Below, one piece after another: positions 1-11,394 of a stretch of 64,000 bases of DNA. The stretch is from Tillus elongatus (taxonomy: Eukaryota; Arthropoda; Insecta; Coleoptera; Cleridae): NCBI GenBank assembly GCA_964006375.1, contig OZ023265.1, forward strand, positions 115,516,358-115,580,357. Direction: 5' to 3'. The position numbers and the translations under genes were made by a program. Within the stretch, counting starts at the first letter, position 1. The number at the start of each line of letters is the position of its first letter. The notes below the pieces were generated by a model, which made no database searches, was not told the DNA's origin, and saw only the letters and a list, made by a program, of their open reading frames with translations.

Positions 1-19
1 AATGACTATTAAATCATAA

Positions 20-668
20 ACTCTATAACTGAAACTACTCGCAAAGCATCAGATGTCTATTTGACATGAATTTTCTGTATATATTTTAGTGAACTGAAGA
101 ACAGTGATGGTTGAAGCTGTAACATAAGGCTTTGTAAAACACACTATTACGAAATTTCTTCTACAAAAGCCGTATTTGTTTCAGGCTGCTCGTCTAAAAA
201 TGGCAAATTTTGGCGTTTTAAATCGCGACTAATACGTTGCAAGAAGACCTATAAAATTTTAAAAGTAATTTATTTAATATTTCTTGAGCTTCTTGCGTGA
301 AGAAAACGTAATCTTTGACTATAATATACAATAGATTTTGTTATGCACACAAAATATTTTGGTTTTGTGCGTTTCTCTGGTCATCAGTGGCACCCAAAGT
401 TTTTATCTTTAAATGCTTTTACTTTTTTCTTAATTTTAACTCGGAGATCTGAATTTTGGCATGAAAGGTAAGCTAACGTAAGTAACAAATTTGGTTGCCA
501 TATATTTGGTATTTTCAGAAATACAGAACTTTTCTGAAAGAAAACTCAAAATTTTACCGGAAGAACAGGTCAGATTTTCCTGGCTAACGAAGTTAGTGCA
601 AAGGGAAGGTACTAACCAAATTTGATCGAAGTCGGCCTATTATTTCATTTTTTGGGTTATCGGTGTGC

Positions 669-758
<90 letters not shown>

Positions 759-860
759 TCCCCCATTAGTGAATTTTTCGTTCTATAAAATTTTGTTCAA
801 AAAATTCTCTAAACATAAACTAAAAATGACATATAACGTCTTTAAAATGTCTATCTGATG
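20..860 (+). repeat. Dispersed repeat family B, copy 1, with internal TA run
   Basis: The segment matches other places in the window: 11,395-11,885, 32,950-33,520, 44,560-44,945 and parts of 8,385-8,735 and 30,748-30,870. Shared landmarks are 'aaactctataactgaaact' near the start, 'ttttaaatcgcgact', 'ctggctaacgaa', and 'gagttatcggtgt' directly before the TA run. After the run comes 'cattagtgaatt'. No coding potential is seen. The flanks of the TA run match those at 33,406, so the microsatellite seems to travel with the element. Confidence 0.7.
672..754. repeat. (TA)n microsatellite
   Basis: About 41 uninterrupted TA units, inside a family B repeat. Confidence 0.98.
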
Positions 861-960
861 TATGCGAATATTGAATATAAAAATAATGTCGACTTACAAC
901 AATAAACAACCATAACAACAATTATAATAATAAATTAACAATAGCAGCAACAGAAGTAGG
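825..960. repeat. Dispersed repeat shared with 14,455-14,570
   Basis: The stretch 'cgtctttaaaatgtctat' followed by an ATT/ACA-rich tail recurs at 14,455-14,570, next to a Penelope-like GIY-YIG fragment. A similar ATA/ACA-rich stretch lies at 55,840-55,990 beside another GIY-YIG relic. It may be part of a Penelope-like 3' tail. Confidence 0.45.
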
Positions 961-1077
961 TTCTGTACCTATATATGAAAAGTTCAGGACGATGCAAGTC
1001 AAAATTCGCTAAAGAAAAATAAATAGGTTAATTTATTTTATGATATTGTGGAGGCCGATACTTGATGTAAATCCATT

Positions 1078-1277
1078 GTCAACTTAGGTAAATAAACAAT
1101 TTGATTTACACTATTTTATACGATGTATATGTATAACTGCTGCAGTTTCGCCGAAGTGTTCGGCTTTACTTTCATTCTGTATTTGAGAAAGTCGCGCACC
1201 TCTGCGAAACTGCACCAGTTATACATATAAATTCTATAACATAGTGTAAATCAATTTTTTCATTTACCTAACTCAAT
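1078..1277. mobile_element. Foldback (MITE-like) element, about 200 bp
   Basis: Two arms of about 80 bp (1078-1157 and 1195-1277) are inverted copies with few mismatches, separated by a 37-bp spacer. The arms share 'ttaggtaaat', 'gatttacactat', 'tatgtataactg' and 'tgcagtttcgc'. There is no open frame. The shape suggests a small non-autonomous inverted-repeat element; a structured RNA is an alternative. Confidence 0.6.
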
Positions 1278-1564
1278 ATTATCTTTAAATCAAAATATCG
1301 CAAATAATTAGGGTACATTAAGAACGTGACTGAAGATAACGGATACACTGCTTGCCTTGTGAAGAACTTACTTAGCAAACAGAAAACAAAGAAAATGTTA
1401 GCCTAGCCAACGACCTTTAGAAAAGAGAAAGCGAAAAAACTTTGTTTGTCTACCATTTGAGTCTTGGGTCACAAGTGGGATAGATAGCATTTCTATAAAA
1501 GCCAATTTCTAGATAACAAAAAATACTTTACAAAATTTACCAGGCAAAAGATAGCACCATTAAA

Positions 1565-1750
1565 ATGCCGGGAATCTATGAAACAAGTTGTAAAGATTCT
1601 GATCTTAAATATATCGACCAGACTAAAAGATCAATTGAAATTTGAGTTACCACAACATGACCTGACATATTTGGGAGGATAATCACCACGTAGATTAAGA
1701 GAATCTAAAATTAATAAAAAATGATGACAATCAGAATAGCTAGACGCTTT
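1565..1750 (+). pseudogene. Penelope-like element GIY-YIG relic
   Basis: The frame from 1565 begins MPGIYETSCKDSDLKYIDQT and then KRSIEI, followed by a stop. It aligns with the better copy at 50,826 (GIYEKSCTDC, then AGQTYRTIETR). Homology continues after a small internal deletion at 'ggataatcaccac'. GIY-YIG nucleases form the C-terminal domain of many Penelope-like retroelements. Only this domain remains and it is broken, so it is a dead 5'-truncated fragment. Confidence 0.6.
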
Positions 1751-1755
1751 CGAAA

Positions 1756-1756
<1 letters not shown>

Positions 1757-1846
<90 letters not shown>
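1757..1846. repeat. (TA)n microsatellite
   Basis: About 45 TA units, directly after the GIY-YIG relic. Confidence 0.98.
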
Positions 1847-1854
<8 letters not shown>

Positions 1855-2229
1855 AAGAGATAGATAGATAGACAGATAGTACGTGTCAAAAGTAAGGAAT
1901 AAATTCTATAAAACCGAAAAAGATTTTTTTCAGCGAACTAAAAAACAGGTCAATTTTGTTAAAAAAAAATGGCCCACATTTTGACATACTACACATATAT
2001 ACAGAGTTACGCGATAAGAATGGTGACGTCATCAACGTTTTTTTCAAATATCAACCCCAATTTTTTCTCCGAATTTTAATACTTAATTTAATTGCCAACA
2101 GGGTGATATAATTTTTATGTTACGTTACATCAGGAAAAATCTAGTTAATATTTTTGAAATGTGAAGTTTTATATTATTGTAAAAATAAAGAATAAATGCA
2201 ACTTGATTGTCAAACTAAATACTCAAAAT

Positions 2230-2910
2230 ATTCACCAATAACTTTCAACAATAACGTAACCTACGCCCAAATTCTACTAAAGCATTTGAGATAGTTTCTG
2301 GTTTAATGGCTCTGATTGTAGTTCTAATCCTTTTCCGCAGAAATTTCAGGCTGTCTGGTTTCGGCCTGTACACAGAGCTTTTTACATAGCCCCATAAAAA
2401 TGTCAAGAAGAGTCAAATCGGGATATCTTGCAGGCCACTCTACTCTATCTCGTCGATCGATCCACTGATTGGGGAGCCCAACATTTCGATACTTACGAAC
2501 TTATCTTGCATAATGCGGCGGTGCTCCGTCTGGCCGAAACCACAAAGAACTATTAGGAATCGCTGAATTTTCTGCGTTGGGGTAAATATTAGTCAATGCG
2601 GCAAGTAATTTATTTTGCAAAAACATGAAGATTCGCCTCTCCTGTCAATGTGCTCTCAAAAAATTACGGCCCTGTGGCTTGACTGCCAACAATTTCAGCC
2701 CAGACACTGACTGCATGGGGGTACTGTGTTCTCTGCCCACTCAACCAATGTGAGTTTTGAGACGTACAGTATCTCCAAGTTTGTCTATTGACAGTGCTCC
2801 GGATAAAAAGTAGCTTCATCTGAGAACAGAATATTGTTGAGTAGTGCTGGATTTTGTTTTAACATATTTGTCATTATTTCTGAAAATTCGATTCTTCTAT
2901 CGATATCATC
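2230..2910 (-). pseudogene. Mariner/IS630-type transposase relic
   Basis: Read on the minus strand, three blocks match the DDE/D core of mariner-like transposases: ILFSDEATF (first D, about 2,820), an asparagine/aspartate block reading close to WFRPDGAPPHYAR (about 2,530), and WPARYPDLTLLDIFM followed by a glycine-containing turn (about 2,420). The tail, with IKPETISNALVEFGRR, matches the usual C-terminus. Several frameshifts and stops interrupt the frame, so it cannot make a full protein. The N-terminal helix-turn-helix half is not recognisable. Confidence 0.75.
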
Positions 2911-3656
2911 TGTATTTAATAAATTTTATACAAACAATGTGTTTCAGATCTTGAATTTGGTTCTAATATGAGCTTTAATTGTTTGTTTTTTCTTCTTCTG
3001 TGAATAAATATTTGCAGGCTTCATTTGAGCTGATAGTTTATAAAATGTCGGAATCAAATCCACGCTATAGATGAAATAAAACGTAACTATTCAAAAATAG
3101 TGTTCCAAAAGTAGATATGCTCTCATCTAATGGTAATGCTGAAATGCATAATTCATAAATAAACACAACGTAAAGATGTATTCGGCAAATATAAATCGCA
3201 GTGACTTCCGTGACGTTTGCCAAACGTAAATAGTCATGTGAACATTGTGAGAAGTTTATATCTGAGACTTAATTTTGTTGTATTTAATAGCAGACACACT
3301 TATTTTATTATTACACACTTAAAAAGTAACATTTTTAGTTAGTACAGGTTATTAGATTATCACTAATTTATAAGTATATTGGATTATGATATGCGATGCA
3401 TTCAATGAAATAAAATAAAAATACTAGGTTTCTTGTTTGACCTACTTGGCATCCATTATTTATAAAAGTACAGTGTGAAGATAGAAAGTTTGGAACATAA
3501 TTCATAAATGCGTTATTTCATTTTTTCGAAAAAAAGTGCCCGCACAGGTCAATTTGATCTTTTCAATTGCCAACTTATGCCGTAAAAATTACATTTATGG
3601 CGTCACTCATTTCTGAATGGTGACGTCATCGTAAGTTTTTTTACGTAATAACCATT

Positions 3657-4562
3657 TTACTTCCACATCGTCAATACGTGTGGAAGTATGGCATCGACGA
3701 CAAAAATTTCAATTTTTTTTTCGCTTAAACGTCATAGAAAGTGTCAAAACATATAGAAAACGTGATTTGGGCACGAAAATTTTTTGTGCCTGTCGGTCTG
3801 TCGGTCTGCCAGTTTGGCGGTCTGTAGGTCCGCCGGTCTGTCGGTCCGCTGGTCTGTCGGTCTGCCGGTCTGTCGATCCGCTGGTCTGTCTGTTTGTAGC
3901 CACGATAACTTTAGAACAAATTGAGATATCGTTTTCAAATTTGGTATACAGGTAGCACCCAACAAACGAACGGTTGGGATTGTTTTTGGGTAAAATCGCT
4001 CCAGGAGGTAGGGTATGCTGGGGTGTCATTTGGTGAAAATTTACAATTTTTCGTCAAAACTCGAGTAATATAACGTTTTAGGGTTTGTTTATTAGAAAAC
4101 TTTCAATGTGATCAAACATCTGGTATTTTGTGTTGAAATTAAATTAGGGGTTGAAATATTTATTTGCTAAAACGGCGTAAAAATATTGAGACCATAAAGA
4201 AAAATTGATTCTGGGACGAATTTTTTTTGTCCGTCAGTCTGTCGGTCGGTCTGTCGGACTGTACGTCTGTCTGTTATTAGACGCAATACTTTAGAACGAA
4301 TTGATATAGCGTCTTCAAATTTGGTATCCAGTTAGCCCCCGACAAAGGAACGCTTCGATTTTTTTTTTGGGTAAGATCGCTTCAGGGAGTAGGTGATATA
4401 AATAAGAAAATTGACATTTTCTCGTTAAAACTAGAGTATATAATGTTTCAGAAATTTGTGGGTACCCCCACGCGAATATTCTCTTTGTAGTCAAGTCATG
4501 TATTCTAAATTCATTTCATGAGAATATCTGTATGCGGAGAGTAGATTATTACAGCTATGTGG
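3657..4562 (+). mobile_element. Dispersed family C element, copy 1, with short terminal inverted repeats
   Basis: It starts with 'acttccacatcgtc' and ends with 'gctatgtggaagtt', which is the inverted form. The same start is found at 34,290 and 42,757, and the same end at about 43,190. Inside, two related halves (3,660-4,080 and 4,200-4,500) share 'acatatagaaaac', 'gatatcgt' and 'caaatttggtatac'. It has no coding capacity, so it is probably a non-autonomous DNA element that grew by internal duplication. Confidence 0.6.
3788..3897. repeat. GGTCTGTC-type 8-bp minisatellite
   Basis: About thirteen degenerate 8-bp units (ggtctgtc, ggtctgcc, ggtccgcc) lie in tandem inside the family C copy. A shorter version lies at 4,233-4,275 and a trace near 34,850. 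The other family C copies lack the expansion. Confidence 0.9.
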
Positions 4563-4651
4563 AAGTTATTATTTAATTTGCACCACTATTTTCTATAGAC
4601 CTGCTTACTACTTCAATGATTATGTGAAAACTGGAACCTGTGATGAGCACT

Positions 4652-4822
4652 AATAAGTACACCCAAAATCACCACAACACATATTTCACAATGTCAACAT
4701 CTTCAGAGGAAGAAAATTCTAGAATTTTCTTCCTCTGAAGATGTTGACATTGTCAACGAAACGATCGTTAGGTCTCTGAAATATGTGTTGTGGTGATTTT
4801 GGGTGTTCTCCAAGTATACTTA
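4652..4822. mobile_element. Penelope-like 3' ends in head-to-head palindrome
   Basis: A near-perfect palindrome is centred at 4,720/4,721. The right arm reads into 'gaaacgatcgt' and on to 'atgtgttgtg', then 'ctccaag' and 'tactta'. This matches the tail behind the GIY-YIG gene at 51,361-51,422. The left arm is the same sequence inverted but lacks about 24 nt (right-arm 4,754-4,777). Inverted partial copies at element ends are known for Penelope-like elements. Confidence 0.65.
4731..4775 (+). ncRNA. Hammerhead-ribozyme-like motif in Penelope-type tail
   Basis: CTGAAGA (4,735-4,741) is followed by one T, a perfect 6-bp stem GTTGAC/GTCAAC with loop ATT, and GAAAC (4,758-4,762). ACG/CGT can then form a tiny stem III, and GTT sits at the cleavage-site position. 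CUGANGA and GAAA are the conserved hammerhead boxes. The extra T before stem II is not canonical and stem I is only about 3 bp, so activity is uncertain. Confidence 0.45.
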
Positions 4823-5713
4823 TTACTTAAATGATGATGAAAAAAAATTGGTACCTGAAAACAATTATTTTGAAAAAATAGCCTTATTTACCTTAAAAAA
4901 ATGGAAACGTAAGTTTAATAGAAAAAAATAAATACAAAATGTAGCACACATTTTCGGACTGTTCTCCACCTGCCATTTGGCATTAAAAGAACAAGTGCAG
5001 CTGCTAATGCAAGTGGATCATCAGTTCTGGGGGTATTTCATGACGAGTGCATCCATCTTATCACTTAACACCCGTATAGAATTTACTGCCAACTGATCTT
5101 CCAGCTAGATTATATATTTGCGATTCATTTAAAAACAAACCTAATGCAGGTCCACTGTTAATACATTATTATACAGGATATATTAGAAACATAAACCTAG
5201 TAATAGCGTTTAGTAAATAATTTCACTCATTTCATCTATAAATAAATAAAATAGGTATCTGGATAAAAAACATATTTGCTTTAGACCATTTCATTTAAAA
5301 TTTTAGCTTCAATTTCATAGACGTTATTATACACTTTGTTGTTATTCCCTTTAGACGCTAGGTCAAGGTTTTGTCAAATAAAACAAAGTGTGTATTTGCT
5401 CTTAGTTTTTAAGTAAGGTTTAATTTAAAATTACTACACCGTGCTTTGATAATATAAAATACAAAACTAAACACTATACATCTCAGATATAGGAGTATAA
5501 ATAAATTAAAGGTCGACCACTTGTAGCTTCTAATCATTAAATTGGCACTGTATCAAAAACTCCTGTATAAAAATGTATACACTATGTCTATAAAGTAACG
5601 CATAAAGTCAATAAAATTGAAAGTTACCATTAATAAGGAAAATTCAAAAACAGGTCGAGTTTTATTTTCGAAAACCAGCATTGTGCCCATCAGGAAATAA
5701 ATTTAAAAATTGT

Positions 5714-6350
5714 TAATATCGTGGTCCATTTATAATTCCACCAAAAAAGTAGGGACCAATAATCCTACTCCTAACAATTTCCACCCAAACATTTGCCTTT
5801 TCTGCAAATTTTGTGTAAATCTGTCCCATTCATCTTGGATTTTCCCTTGTATAATATCTGCAGTTTTGACGGCTAATTTCTCCATGTAGTGTAAAAGTAG
5901 ATTCGCCCGAACACAGAATATTCGGTACTTGCAAAGAGTTATCATTACATTTATTCATTAATGTTGCAAAAAGCTGCATCCTTCGGTCTGGATCGTCATC
6001 GGATAAGTTGTATTTTATATAGATGAAGCTTTTCATATTGTAGTACTTTATGTGCCGTCTGAAACGAAATTCTAAGGCCTCGGCCAATTTGCTGAACACC
6101 ACTGTGGGGGTTCTCTGCCACTGACAATAAGACGTTTAATTTCATCTCTTCACTTATAGACCGACGTCCAGTTTTTGGCAAATCTTCCACCCTAGACGTT
6201 TAGCGAAATGTCTTATCTATTCGACTCACTGTTGATTGATTGATAGACCTATCTGTATATTTAGTATTAAACAGAATACACATCTCTGCCTGAGTTTGGA
6301 TCCTGTCACCATAACCAATCATCATTAAAACTTCAATTCTTTGAGCTATT
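5714..6350 (-). pseudogene. Mariner/IS630-type transposase pseudogene
   Basis: On the minus strand the N-terminal helix-turn-helix part reads RRSISEEMKLNVLLSVAENP and then QQIGRGLRIS. This is followed by KVLQYEKLHLYKIQLI and, in a second frame, LSDDDPDRRMQLFATLMNK, then ILCSGESTFTLHGE, where the first catalytic aspartate would be expected. Then come FAEKANVWVEIV and IGP. The rest of the catalytic core is missing. Frame changes near 6,000 and 5,830 and lost acidic residues show that it is inactive. It lies inside matching terminal repeats. Confidence 0.8.
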
Positions 6351-6420
6351 GAGAATGGCAGTTTACCAGCAGTTTAATAATTAATTTGAAAAAGCAAAAC
6401 TTTAAAGTTATACGCACGCA

Positions 6421-6772
6421 CTTTTTTTTGTGGTTTAGCGTCGGTCTATTTCCGCGACTATGGCCAATCACCGACGCCAGGGAGCAGCTTCACCTCACTA
6501 TCCTGGAAATTTTGCCGAATCTTTGTCAGCCTGTGAGAAGGGTATGGATCTCTAACGTGCCCAACATCGAATGGACACGGAACCGATGGCTGTACGCCCC
6601 CTCCTAAGGGTGGAACGTGTAGACATTTAACTTTCTCAAATCCAATGCCACAACCTCGGTTGATGTTAATGTTGCAGTCTGTATTGAAAAAGTTAAAGGA
6701 GAACCCTGGGATCGAACCCAGTATCCCTCGGTTCTAAGGCACACGATCTTACCACTGAACCACCAAGGCTCT
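6421..6772 (-). mobile_element. tRNA-derived SINE (family S1), copy 1
   Basis: Read on the minus strand, the head from about 6,772 is a tRNA-like sequence. It has an A box (tggttcagtggtaag) and a B box (ggttcgatccc), and closes in 'agggttctcc'. The body carries 'ggcaaaatt', 'ccaggatagtgaggtg' and 'cggtgattggcc', the same as the copies at 33,690 and 36,789. It ends in an A-rich tail (poly-T on plus, 6,422-6,429). It is nested in the mariner-like element. Confidence 0.8.
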
Positions 6773-7929
6773 ACGTATTTACTTTGCACGACAACCAAAA
6801 CATTAATTTACTACTATTATTTGTAGATTGCATCCCAAAAAATTATCAAACTAATGCTTGATTAGTTTTTATGACACATGTTACACAGCAGATAATTGTT
6901 ATCATCAGTCGATTGTTGCAGATACAACATAGTATGCAACAAAATCTTTAGAATTCTTTTTATACAACAGGCCCAACATTTTGAACATTGTTTACAAACT
7001 TTGAGATATTGAAGTATCATATAAGTAGCATATCAGTATCGTAAGACTGGACTATGTAATTTACAGGCTTCACTTGTGTTAGGTCCTACTGATAATAAAA
7101 ATATTATTAGTCACTTTATTTTACTTATAAAAAATAAAATTGGTTTTGCTAAATAGAAAATTGGATTAGCTTCAAAAGTGTATTACACTACCCACGATCC
7201 AATTTCAAAATGTCGAAGGCTTAACTACCGTTTGAAGAGGTATGGGGATAGGGTGAGATCTTTATATCAGAAAGTTAGTTTTTGACAATAAAAATCGACC
7301 TGTTTTTGAGTTTTCCTTAACGGTCAATTTCAATTTTATTGAGTTTATGCGTTACTTTATACACACAGTTTATAAAACCAGATACGAGGACATATTATGT
7401 ATATAGTGTGGAACATTCAAATGGAATAAATTCAGTACGTATCTCAATTATTGCTCATTTTTATAAAAAAAATCACCAAACATGACAATTTTAGATTAAA
7501 AATGACATCATGCAATGTGAAATCTTTAGCCCTACATTCAACCCGCCTCGAGTAACAGTTAAATAGGAAGAAGGTACTTGTGCTATCTCATTTGAAAGAT
7601 CTCTTCATTCTCTATTCAACAATGGTATAGTTTAACAATGTATTGCACAATTAGCAGTAAAAAACAAATAATAATTATCTGATATAAATAAAACCTTGCA
7701 GGTGTCTTCAATTTACAAGGCGCTTGAGCAAGTTCGTCAATAAGCCAAATCAGTCTAGAAAAAGAAGTTTAAAGCTTCTCTGGCAAAGTGTTTGTATCCC
7801 CAAAAGTAATAAATGAAAAATTTTGCAAAAAATTTGGCACAAGTTGCTTTAATGGAAATTATACAACACATGTACCAAAATTGACGTTTTTAAGTTAAAA
7901 AAACAAAATTATTAAATAATTAGAAAAAG

Positions 7930-8280
7930 TCTGGACCGAGCAAGTGCGTTATAGTAGTGGATTTTCATGAAAATGTTTTTAATAGCAAATATGTCTTGTT
8001 TTTAATAAATTCTGGCATCAGATTTGAAAATCAGAAAAGTTGCAAAACAATTGGAATAACTCAAAAATCATGAGCACTATAATTTTTTGCAAAAACGCAT
8101 TAACATAAGGCGTGTTCTATTAGAAAAAAATGAAAATTTGTAGCATCAACGATTTATGGGCCAGCCTGTGATTGTCGTAATAATTTTATACGATGCAGCT
8201 CAAGACACCCTGTAATTAACGTATAAAGCGTCTCTTATCTTGTCTAATAACAGATATATTGTACTTTACCCTAAAAATGC
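7930..8280 (+). repeat. Dispersed repeat family A, copy 1
   Basis: The left end 'agcaagtgcgttatagtag' and the inner block 'cagctcaagacaccctgta' match 32,376-32,910 and 42,180-42,475. There is no coding capacity. It directly precedes a TA run. Confidence 0.65.
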
Positions 8281-8295
8281 GGCACCTTGTGTATA

Positions 8296-8301
<6 letters not shown>

Positions 8302-8384
<83 letters not shown>
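8302..8384. repeat. (TA)n microsatellite
   Basis: About 41 TA units between a family A copy and family B sequence. Confidence 0.98.
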
Positions 8385-8385
<1 letters not shown>

Positions 8386-8735
8386 CTGGAACTAACCCCG
8401 AATAGGTTCTCGGCGGCCTAGTTCGCGCTCAGTTGAAATGATGTTTTCAAAATTCAAAAGTCCTTCACAGCGATTTTTTTCTAAGAAAGTTTGCTAAAAA
8501 TTATAGACTACGAAACCATAAACTCTATAACTAAAACTATTGCCAACACATCAGAGTAATGGTCTATTTGAAATCAATTTTATACAAATATTTTAATAAA
8601 TTGCAGGACAATGACGGTTGATCCTGAAACTTAAGGTTTTGTAAAACGCCCTTCAGGCGACATTTCTTCTACATAACCCATATTTGTTTCAGGCTCTTTG
8701 CCTAACTGATCATTCTAGAATGAAGTCATTGACAG
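8385..8735 (+). repeat. Family B repeat, copy 2 (right part followed by left part)
   Basis: 'ggcctagttcgcgctc' is the part that follows the TA run in other copies. It is followed at 8,515 by 'ccataaactctataact', which starts the left part elsewhere. This order implies head-to-tail units or a circular relationship. Confidence 0.6.
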
Positions 8736-8909
8736 GGCGGCCATATTTGCTGGGTGGCACACAATTCCATTTGACTACGTATTTGCATATTAAAACATTG
8801 AATTTATTTACCATTAAATCATGTTAATCTTCACCTAACTTATCGAAAATGCCTTATTTTTGTAGCGTCATTAAATCTCCAATGCGTGTTGAACGAGACA
8901 AAGTCCCAT

Positions 8910-9690
8910 TCTTTTGATTTCCTGCTGCTTTAACTAACAGAGGTGATTATTTGCATGCTCTGCCTATTGGACGTCGAAATGCCTGGGTTAGGGCTTTAAA
9001 ACGGAAGCCTGCCTCTGACTTTTTTGTCCAGTCCATATCCCGAATTTGTAACATTTCCACATTTTTCATGAAAGGTACTGGCCATATACGGAAAGTTTCT
9101 CAGTGGAAGCTGGACCGCTCTCTTCGGAACTGTCTGGCCGAGGAATGTAGGAAAAACAAAACTGTGGTTACATGGCTGCACACTTCTGATAAGCCAGCCA
9201 TGCACGTGCAATAGGCACTGAAAATGCAAGTGTCTTTCAAAATAACTATTCAAACTTGGAGAAACGATTCCCTTTCACGTAGAGAATGTAGAACCTGCAA
9301 AAAATGTTATGTTTATAGAAGTGTTTATACCTCAGTCAAAGCCAATGTAGCACAACAATAATTTATACATAAATGTTAAAAATAATGAACCATTACAAAT
9401 TAACTATGATCTCTTACCTTGCCGATGACAACAAATGCTTCATCATTTAATTTGCTTGGCTAAAATCCCCTTAAGACAGACAGATTCAGCATGCTTGTAG
9501 GCTTGCAAACTTTTATGCGCCTTAAGTTGCAGGCCGGTATAATAAGTATGGTTTGCATTCCCCTTGAGGAATTGTACACGGGTCAATATTGTCGATAATC
9601 TAAATTTTCTTATCGTGTCGGCACTTTATATCACCAATAAGGGTCAAGTAGTTAGCAATTCGAGACATCTTCAACGAAGAACTTCGACAT
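8910..9690 (-). pseudogene. SWIM zinc-finger / YqaJ-type protein relic, copy 1
   Basis: On the minus strand about 9,200 the frame reads YCTCMAGLSEVCSHVTTVLF, a SWIM-type zinc finger (C-x-C, then C-x-H). Upstream (higher coordinates) the sequence matches copy 2, including LKYRHDKKI-type coding. In arthropod and other animal genomes such SWIM fingers often sit in proteins with a YqaJ-like nuclease domain that occur in transposon-like families; that assignment is from memory. The copy breaks off at about 9,682, where mariner-like sequence begins. Stops interrupt it, so it is a pseudogene. Confidence 0.55.
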
Positions 9691-9694
9691 AGGT

Positions 9695-10440
<746 letters not shown>

Positions 10441-10444
10441 CTTT

Positions 10445-11325
10445 CGATTTTCTGCTGCTTCAAATAACAGAGGTGGTTATTTGAATGCTCTGCCTATTGG
10501 ACGTCGAAATGCGTGGGTTAAGGCTTTAAAACGGAAGCCTGCCTCTAATTTTTTTGGCCAGTCCATATCCCGAATTAACATTTTCACATTTTTCAAGGAA
10601 GGTAGTTGCCATACGGAAAGTTTCCCAGTGGAAGCTGGGCCGCTGCCTTCGGAGTGTCTGGCCGAGGAATGTATGAAAAACAAAACTGTTATTACGTGAC
10701 TGCACACTTCTGATAAGCCAGCCATTCACGTGCAGTAGGCACTGAAAATGCAAGTGTCTTTCAAAATAACTATTCCAAACTTGGAGCAACTATTCCCCTT
10801 TTCGTTGAGAATGTTGAACATGCAAAAAATGTAATGTATATAGAAGTGTTTATACTTCAGTCAAAGCCAATTTAGCACAACAAAAATGTATACATAAATG
10901 TTAAACATAATGAAACATTACAAATTAACTATGATTGCTTACGTTGTCGATGACAACAAATGCTTCGTCATTAATTTGCTTGGTTAAAATCCCCTTAGGA
11001 CAGCTAGGATGCTTGTAGGCTTGCAAACTTTTATGCGCCTTAAGTTGTAGGCCTGTGTAATAACTATGCCTTAGAATTAAGTAATTCACCAGGTTCGTCA
11101 TGGTGATGCTCGGTAACTTATAGATACCAAGCCTGCATTCTCCTGGAGCAATTGTATAAGGGTCAATATTGTCGATAATTTCAATTTTCTTATCGTGTCG
11201 GTACTTTAGATCACCAGTAAGGGTCAAGTAGTATGCAATTCGAGACATCTTCAACGAAGAACAAACTCCAACAGAACCTCTTAATTTAAAATTCAAGTTT
11301 ACGCGAAAACGCATGCAAAACAAAT
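10445..11325 (-). pseudogene. SWIM zinc-finger / YqaJ-type protein relic, copy 2
   Basis: The upstream frame (10,925-11,323, minus; 132 codons) includes MSRIAYYLTLTGDLKYRHDK, then LVNYLILRHSYYTGLQLKAH and QAYKHPSCPKGIL. The downstream frame has MAGLSEVCSHVITVLFF and then RDMDWPKKLEAGFRFK. This order (N-terminal block, SWIM finger, conserved RD-D motif) fits SWIM/YqaJ-type proteins. The second finger cysteine position is now a TGA stop, and frames change between the two blocks. Copy 2 extends further 5' than copy 1. The unit seems flanked by weak inverted repeats near 8,745 and 11,350 ('gtggcaca'). Confidence 0.6.
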
Positions 11326-11394
11326 GTCAGATAATCAATTGGTGTGCCACCAAGAGAAAATGGAGGTTCTGTCAAAGTCACGTGTTCTATCTAT

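Larger units (their letters stand above)
5589..7361 (-). mobile_element. Mariner-like DNA transposon with long terminal inverted repeats
   Basis: The left end, from 'tataaagtaacgcataaa' at 5,589, and the right end at 7,361 are inverted copies over about 85 bp. They share 'caataaaattgaa', 'aactcaaaaacaggtcga' and a T-rich inner end. Between them lie a decayed transposase (minus strand) and a nested SINE at 6,421-6,772. The 1.77-kb length fits an old autonomous mariner-type copy plus the SINE. Confidence 0.75.

Noticed and set aside
622..858. Long YIYIYI open frames at all TA runs (for example 622-858, 9,693-9,971, 37,459-37,794, 53,047-53,400)
   Set aside because: They are translations of (TA)n repeats and carry no other coding sign.
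3709..4029. Frames rich in TDRQTDRP and CRSVGLP repeats
   Set aside because: Translation of the GGTCTGTC minisatellite in family C.
6702..6772. tRNA genes at 6,702-6,772, 36,789-36,862 and 41,219-41,290
   Set aside because: A and B boxes are present, but acceptor stems do not pair well, and each head continues into a SINE body and A-tail.
8848..9214. THAP zinc finger on the plus strand (MPYFCSVIKSP... and ALPIGRRNAWVRALKRK)
   Set aside because: The minus strand gives a better and duplicated reading with a SWIM finger; the plus frame has a stop and no C-x2-H end.
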